Below, in pieces: positions 40,856-46,170 of a stretch of 46,170 nucleotides of DNA. The notes beneath the pieces were generated by a model. It worked only from the letters and a program-made list of their open reading frames with translations. It was not told the origin of the DNA and ran no database searches. Origin of the DNA: Gnetum montanum (Eukaryota > Streptophyta > Gnetopsida > Gnetales > Gnetaceae); NCBI GenBank assembly GCA_015680685.1, contig MNCI01004036.1:648531-694700 (forward strand), in the 5' to 3' direction. The number at the start of each line of letters is the position of its first letter. The stretch's first letter is position 1. The translations under genes were made by a program, and so were the position numbers.

Positions 40856-42489
40856 GCGTGTTGCTGTCGATGTCAAAACTATGCACACCATTGTTCATCC
40901 ATAGCCACATGTCCAAACTTGTTCCTTACATAAACGCTCTAGCTCTAGTCCATCCTGAGTGCCCCCTCTTATCCCAATCCATTGTTCATGTAATCACCAT
41001 CTACACACACAACACACTCACAGATTAGCAAGGGTAGATAAAACCTAATGCAGCCGATACGTTGCCTTGATATAAAGTACATTGGCTAGGTTGTGGGTAT
41101 GGAAGATACTAGGTTAGAGGTTCATGACTGATAACTACCCAAGGTGTAGGGATAAGATAATTATGGAATGGAAAAATTTGTGATAGGACCCCCACGACTA
41201 AGAACGAACCTCCTATAGCAATAGGGTGGAAAAATTTAAAGAACAAGAAGGATAAGAGAAATAACAATGGTGAAGCCAATAAAATAAAAGCAAAAATAGA
41301 TGTCATTAATGGGGTGAATGAGAAATAGTTTATTGTGAGAAATGTTGAAGGAAACGATCTTAACAATTGCACCAAAAATGAATGCCAGTGGGTCCTTCCC
41401 AAAGTAGGCTCATGCCCTAAATGCCTTGACAAACCCACAAACCAAAGAGTCTATAGGCTCTCGAAATGACATATGGAAACAAAGGTTAAGAACTTACCCA
41501 CAAGAGTTTTACCGAAGACTACAAATGTATCAACCAAGATATAAACTCATAATAAAACTGGCAATGAGGTGGAATGTGGAAAGCATTACGAAAAGAGAGG
41601 AGAGAATGGAATGAAGTCCCAAAATTAAGGTGGTGTAAAGTCCCTTGTGTAATATGTGGTTAAGGTGACTTAATAAAATTCTATCCAAATCCAGATTCAA
41701 CTATCCACATCTAATGACTGTGCATCAACACATTTAACCAACCCATCCTCTCGAAGTAACAAGAATGCGTCCGTAGAGCCACCACCATCCCAACAAGAGA
41801 AGAAGCAAGAAATGAGAAAGGGCCTTAGTTAGAGAAAACCTTCAGGCATGGGTAACATGTCTTTCCAATGCCATAACTAGTGCTTGTAGCCCATGTTTCT
41901 TTATTATGTCTAAGGGGTGTGCTTTGAATTCTCATCAGTTTTTTTTTTTTTGAATGTAAGAACCACACCATGTAAAGACTTAATTGATTTAGTCAACTCC
42001 CTGATATTTGGTCAAGAGTGGGATGGTAGAAAACCTATGAAAAACATCCAAGTACCCAAGAGAATAGCTAGTACAAATGTGTCGAATCCCCTTAAGGTCA
42101 CACCCTTTTTCTTCCATTCAAATCTTTCCTTGGTTCGAAGAGTAATAAGGCACCAATTCATTAATAAGTTTACTTAGAAAAGGGACAGTACATTTCCAAA
42201 ACAAGGGAGACCATAGAGTTGTATGGATAATCGAGTGACGTGGACTCATTGCATAGTTTATCAAAAGAAACCATATCTTAGCATCAACATTGAAAGTTAA
42301 AGGTAAAAACCAAACATTAGCAATCAACACTTATTATAATACAACCCACCATTATGAGCATTTATTATGTGATGAATAAGAATAAATCAAATAAAGAAAT
42401 AGTAAAAATTTTAACGATGGTGTAAAACAAAAATAAGTAAAGATGAAAAATGTATTAAAAAAAAAGTAAAGGAACTAAGGGCTTAAAAT
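40607..42489 (-). other. Spacer of element C, accessory ORF absent
   Basis: The first ~80 bp match the regions inside the 3' LTRs of A and B. Then no accessory-ORF sequence is found. From about 41390 onward it matches the A/B post-pol spacer, including the conserved block at 41820-41892 and the A-rich tract at 42370-42480. The contrast with A implies a deletion of roughly 3 kb. Confidence 0.6.
40812..40850. repeat. (AG)n microsatellite
   Basis: A perfect AG dinucleotide run of 39 bp in the element C spacer. It reads CTCTCT on the element's sense strand. Confidence 0.95.
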
Positions 42490-43860
42490 GGTTAGCATTG
42501 GTGGTCATCTCCCCACAACTGAATTGGAAGGAGGAGATCTAAAATAATGAGCAAGGTTGTCCACTAATAGAGGTAGTATTAGTATTGGTTGTTTTAGGCT
42601 CATAGAAGGGTTTGGTTTCCTAGATGTTGACCAATAACTTCTTATTCGAGCTTTCAAGTTTGTAGATCATCATGGCCCCTGAAGGAAAAGTTTCATGAAT
42701 GATATAAGGTCCTTTTCATAGTGTTTGAAATTTAGTTTTTTGTGGTACATGTGTAGGATGCCAATAAAGAACCTTATCTCCCAGTTGGTATTTCACTTTC
42801 CTAACCCTTAGGTCACGATGTTGTTTGTTAAAGGCCTTGTGTAGTTCATTAGATGACAGGGTGGCTAGTCAATTCTCTTTAGCAAGTTAAGGTTCATTAA
42901 CCATTATTTTTGTGCTACATTGAGGTCAAGGCTAAGGTCACATGTTGTGGATAGTATACAAAGCTCCACTTGAATAGGAAGCATCAGAAGTTTACCGTAC
43001 ACTAACTCATAGCGAGAGTAGCCTATAGGGAATTTCCATGTGGAGCAATATGCCCAAAGAGCATCATTTAGATTGGTGCTCTAGTCTCGCCTATACTTGC
43101 TAATGGTTCATGTCAATATATTTGTGATCTCCCTATTGGTGACCTCGGCTTGACCATTTTCTTAAGGATGATATGGTGTAGTCAGTTTGTGCTCAACTCC
43201 TAAGCATTGCATCAACTTTTGAGAAGTTGCACTTGTAAAATGTGTACCATTGTTAAAAATAAGTGCACAAGGCATGCCAAACCTATTTATGACTTATTGT
43301 TCAACAAATTGTACAATGGTAGATGATGTACAGTCCATAATGGCAGTTGCTTCTACCCATTTTGTAAAATAGTCAATATCAACAACAATGTAGGCCTTTC
43401 CATTGGACATTGGTGTAATAGGCCCCATAAAATCAATACCCCATATGTTGAAGGGTTATAAAGGTTGAATCCATTGTTGTGAACCCTCCATTTTAGCATT
43501 CATTCCCCCATCACATTGGCAGTGCTCACAAGATTGGATGAAATGATGAGTGTCTCGAAACAATGTAGGCCAATAATATCTTGCAAGAAAAATTTTTATG
43601 GTTGTTCATCTCCCTGCGTAATGACCCCCACAAGGGCCCTCATGAGCATCTTGAAGAACTCACAATTGATTTGCATCAGGAACACATCATCGAACCAAGC
43701 CATCGAGACATACCTTATAAAGGTGTCAATTGATTTCCATGAAATATTTGGCTCGGTGAAGAAACTATTGTTTCTTTTTAACATCAAGCTCTTGTGGTTT
43801 TTTTTGTGTGAGAAGATAGGTAAGAATGCTACTATACCAATTTGTAATTATGGTTAATTG
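42490..43860 (-). pseudogene. Element C integrase (broken)
   Basis: Segments align with element A integrase. At about 43150-43050 is the end of the catalytic core. At about 42810-42640 lie KYQLGDKVLYWHPTHVPQKT and GPYIIHETFPSGAMMIYKLE, the C-terminal domain. Zinc-binding and core remnants are visible up to about 43800. Stops and frame shifts are numerous. Confidence 0.75.
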
Positions 43861-45383
43861 ATTGTTTATGACACCTGCAAAGAGGAGTTCATCAAAGAAA
43901 TGGTCAAAAATTGGATATTCATCCTCTTTGTTGTCCCATCACAACCAAGATAAATGATCACAACAACATTCTTAGTGCCTTTATGATCAATCATTGTAAG
44001 ATCAAACTCTTGTAAGGTCATGAGCCATCGTATGATCTGAGGGCTCACCATTGGTTTATTCATTAGGAACTGAATTGCACTATGATCCGTATGTACAAAT
44101 ATCTTATAGCCCAATACATAGTGCCTACATTTTTCTAGTGCAAATACCACAGCCATTAACTCTTTTTCCATTGTGGTGTAATTGATTTGTGCACTAGCAA
44201 TAGTTCAACTTGCACAATGGACATAATAGGATCATTTTTTGTCATCTAACTGTGTAAGTATGGCTCCTAAGGAAAAGTTGGATGCATCAATCATTATGTG
44301 GAATGGTTTGAACCAGTCAGGAGCTTGTAGAATAGGTGTTTCTACAAGCTTCTATTTTAAGGTTTGGAAGGTTAACTCACATTTCTTGGTCCATTCAAAA
44401 GGTACGTCCTTCTTCATTAGTTCTACTAAAGGGTTTGCAATCCTTGAAAAGTTCTCAATGAAGTGTCTATAATAGCCAGTATGTCCAAAGAATGATCAGA
44501 TTTCTTTTACAGTTTCAGGTTGCCAAGTGATTCCTTGGATGATCTTAATCTTTTTAGGATCTACTTCTATCCCTGTTTGTAAAATCTTATGCCCTAATAA
44601 AATGCCTTCTTGGACCATAAAATGGCTTTATTGCCAATTGAGCCTTGAGTTGGTTTCTACACATCATTTCATTACTTGCTCTAATCGATCCAATGCTTGT
44701 TTGAAGTCTGCTTCATAGGTGGAGAAATCATCCATAAAGACCTCCACACCATTTCCTATTTTCTGCTAAAAGATACTTAAAACCAAACATTGAAACATTA
44801 CTAGGGCATTACACAAGCCAAACGGCATCTACTTATATGCAAATGTCCCCCAAGGACTTGTGATCGTAGTCTTGGCTTGGTCTTCTGGTGTTATTTGAAT
44901 TTGATTATATCCACTGTAGCAATCCAGAAAACTATATTAGTAATTCCTTGCAATGGTATCTAAGACTTGGTCGATGAATGGCAATGGGAAATGGTCTTTG
45001 AATGTTTCCATGTTCAGTAGCCTAAATTCTATACACATCATCCAATTACCTCCCTTTTTGGGCACAATGACTAATGGACTAACCCATTCACTATCAGTAA
45101 TGGGATAGATGAACCTAGCTTTTAGAAGTTATTCAATTTCTTCTTTAACCACTTGCTTAAGCTTTGGGTTCAGTTGCCTCTGCGGTTGTCATCGAGGTTT
45201 CATGGAGGGGTTAATGTAAATTCTATGTTGGAATATCCTAGGATCTATTTCAATTAATTCAGGATATGACCAGGCAAAGAATTTTGACCTTTTTTTTTTA
45301 CCATTTTCAACAATATTTCCTTTTGTTGAGGAGCAAGCTTAGCATTAATGATTACCGATTTTCCATTTTTGAGAAATGTATAC
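43861..45383 (-). pseudogene. Element C reverse transcriptase and RNase H (broken)
   Basis: The palm motif at 44738-44724 is VFMDDFS with both Asp intact, unlike element A. The thumb shows LLGHKILQ and IEVDPKKI, followed by FFGHTGYYRHFIENFSRIA. RNase H has IMIDASNFSLGAIL, MEKELMAVVFALEKCRHYVLGY and VHTDHSAIQFLMN (open at 44171-43866). The end of the linker upstream of RT is interrupted at 45384 by a D-family LTR. Many TAG/TGA codons replace Gln/Trp. Confidence 0.85.
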
Positions 45384-46170
45384 TGTTGGTGACTGTTTGG
45401 GATGCGACCACCAATGAGTGTCCTCGAACAAGGTTTAGGTGCTTGCTGGTCTCTGGCAAGACCAAGGCCCACATACCTCCAAATAGACTCAGTAGTTAAT
45501 GTGAGTATGTGTGTGTGCTGCTATGAATAATAAAACAATTGGGTTGTGTGTAAAACTATAAATGACTTATCTTAAAGAGATTTAGCCAACTTTGCAAAGT
45601 ACTGTGAGTTGTTAAGAGTTCCTATTTTGTTCAATTCCCTAGTCTATGCAGTCCTTATAATACCTACTTGTAACAAATAAATTTTTGCAAAAACATTTGA
45701 GCACAACTCTGCGAATCTACTTCTAATTTTCCCCAAAGAAAAAGATAGTTCCACAAGAAAACTAGAAATAGAGTGAGATTCAATGGAAATATAAAGAAGA
45801 GAAAAAGAAAGCAGATTTGTGTAAAGATCTCAAATGTTTAAACAAGGTAAAATGATACAAGTAAACACTTCTCAATAAAGCTATCCCAAATTTAATAACT
45901 ACGAATTGTTCAAACTTCCAAGGCTCAAATAAGCAATTTGTTCAAGACAATCCTACTATGCTACCCAAAACAAATTTCTGCGTAAACTATCACGTATCAG
46001 ACTCTATTTTGGCTAGATAATGGATGTCAAAAATTGCATTCAACAGAACCTTCAAAATACTTGACAATTTATGATTGAAATACCACGGAGATTCACTTTA
46101 AAGATAAAAGAAGTTATTCTGGTCCTATCAAAATACCAAAGATTTTCTAAACCCTCTTAACTATTGAATC
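45384..46170 (-). repeat. D-family LTR inserted in element C (runs off the window)
   Basis: It starts TGTTGG and aligns with the inner ends and body of the D LTRs (20543 onwards; 38782 onwards), though more diverged from both than they are from each other. Because its intact edge is the LTR's sense-strand 3' end, it is the 3' LTR (or a solo LTR) of a separate D-family insertion extending to the right. Confidence 0.75.

Larger units (their letters stand above)
39787..45383 (-). mobile_element. Gypsy element C, A-like pol without accessory ORF, truncated
   Basis: In sense order from the right: RT, RNase H and integrase (about 45180-42490), a ~1.9 kb spacer, a polypurine tract and a 3' LTR cut at its outer end (39787-40594). 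Pol is close to element A, but the accessory ORF is missing. The upstream half (gag, protease, 5' LTR) is beyond the D-family LTR that starts at 45384, outside the window. Confidence 0.8.

Noticed and set aside
1-46170. CRISPR arrays, tRNA and rRNA genes
   Set aside because: No regularly spaced short repeats and no tRNA- or rRNA-like segments seen; tRNA-complementary primer sites are explained by the LTR elements.

Overview
The window is a stretch of nested, decayed LTR retrotransposons from a repeat-rich plant nuclear genome. It is AT-rich. The elements are Ty3/gypsy and Ty1/copia with plant-type hallmarks: Athila-like pol, UBN2-type copia gag, initiator-tRNA-Met and tRNA-Asp-like primer sites, and plant TATA boxes. 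A large-genome seed plant, possibly a gymnosperm, fits, but the species cannot be fixed. I see no convincing host gene, rRNA, tRNA or CRISPR array. Nearly all reading frames are broken, mostly by C-to-T / G-to-A changes. Two assembly gaps are present: one N at 33814 and 271 N at 35278-35548.

Layout (every recognisable element points to the minus strand). Element F is a copia remnant at about 300-903 and 13709-14920, split by gypsy element A (905-13708). A has both LTRs, a tRNA-Asp-like PBS, gag, protease, RT/RNase H, integrase and a ~960-codon accessory ORF after pol. Element E (14921-20542) has a copia-type UBN2 gag, no pol and a ~535-codon accessory ORF; it abuts F's protease region. Element D (20543-39786, gypsy) interrupts E's 5' LTR and carries an extra RNase H upstream of RT. 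Element B (27671-36145) is inserted in D with a 5-bp duplication, ATAAC. B keeps gag and an A-like accessory ORF but has no pol. Element C (39787-45383) has A-like pol but has lost the accessory ORF; it is broken at its left end and interrupted on the right by a second D-family LTR (45384-46170).

The most interesting signal is a recurring accessory module. A, B and E encode a post-gag/post-pol protein of apparently one superfamily. It shares a short motif of the form (F/V)-I-x-x-(L/C)-x-R-x-G-(V/I), an N-terminal basic NLS-like patch in B and E, and a long coiled-coil tail in A and B. Palindromic DNA modules sit just upstream of the LTR TATA box. The same or similar modules recur inside the element upstream of the accessory ORF, next to a second TATA box in A and B. 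In A and B the accessory ATG directly follows a conserved TACTAA-type branch point and 3' splice site. Together this suggests accessory ORFs expressed from an internal promoter and/or a spliced RNA that shares cis-elements with the LTR. That layout is formally similar to the internal-promoter/transactivator circuit of foamy viruses. The protein-DNA link is inference only.
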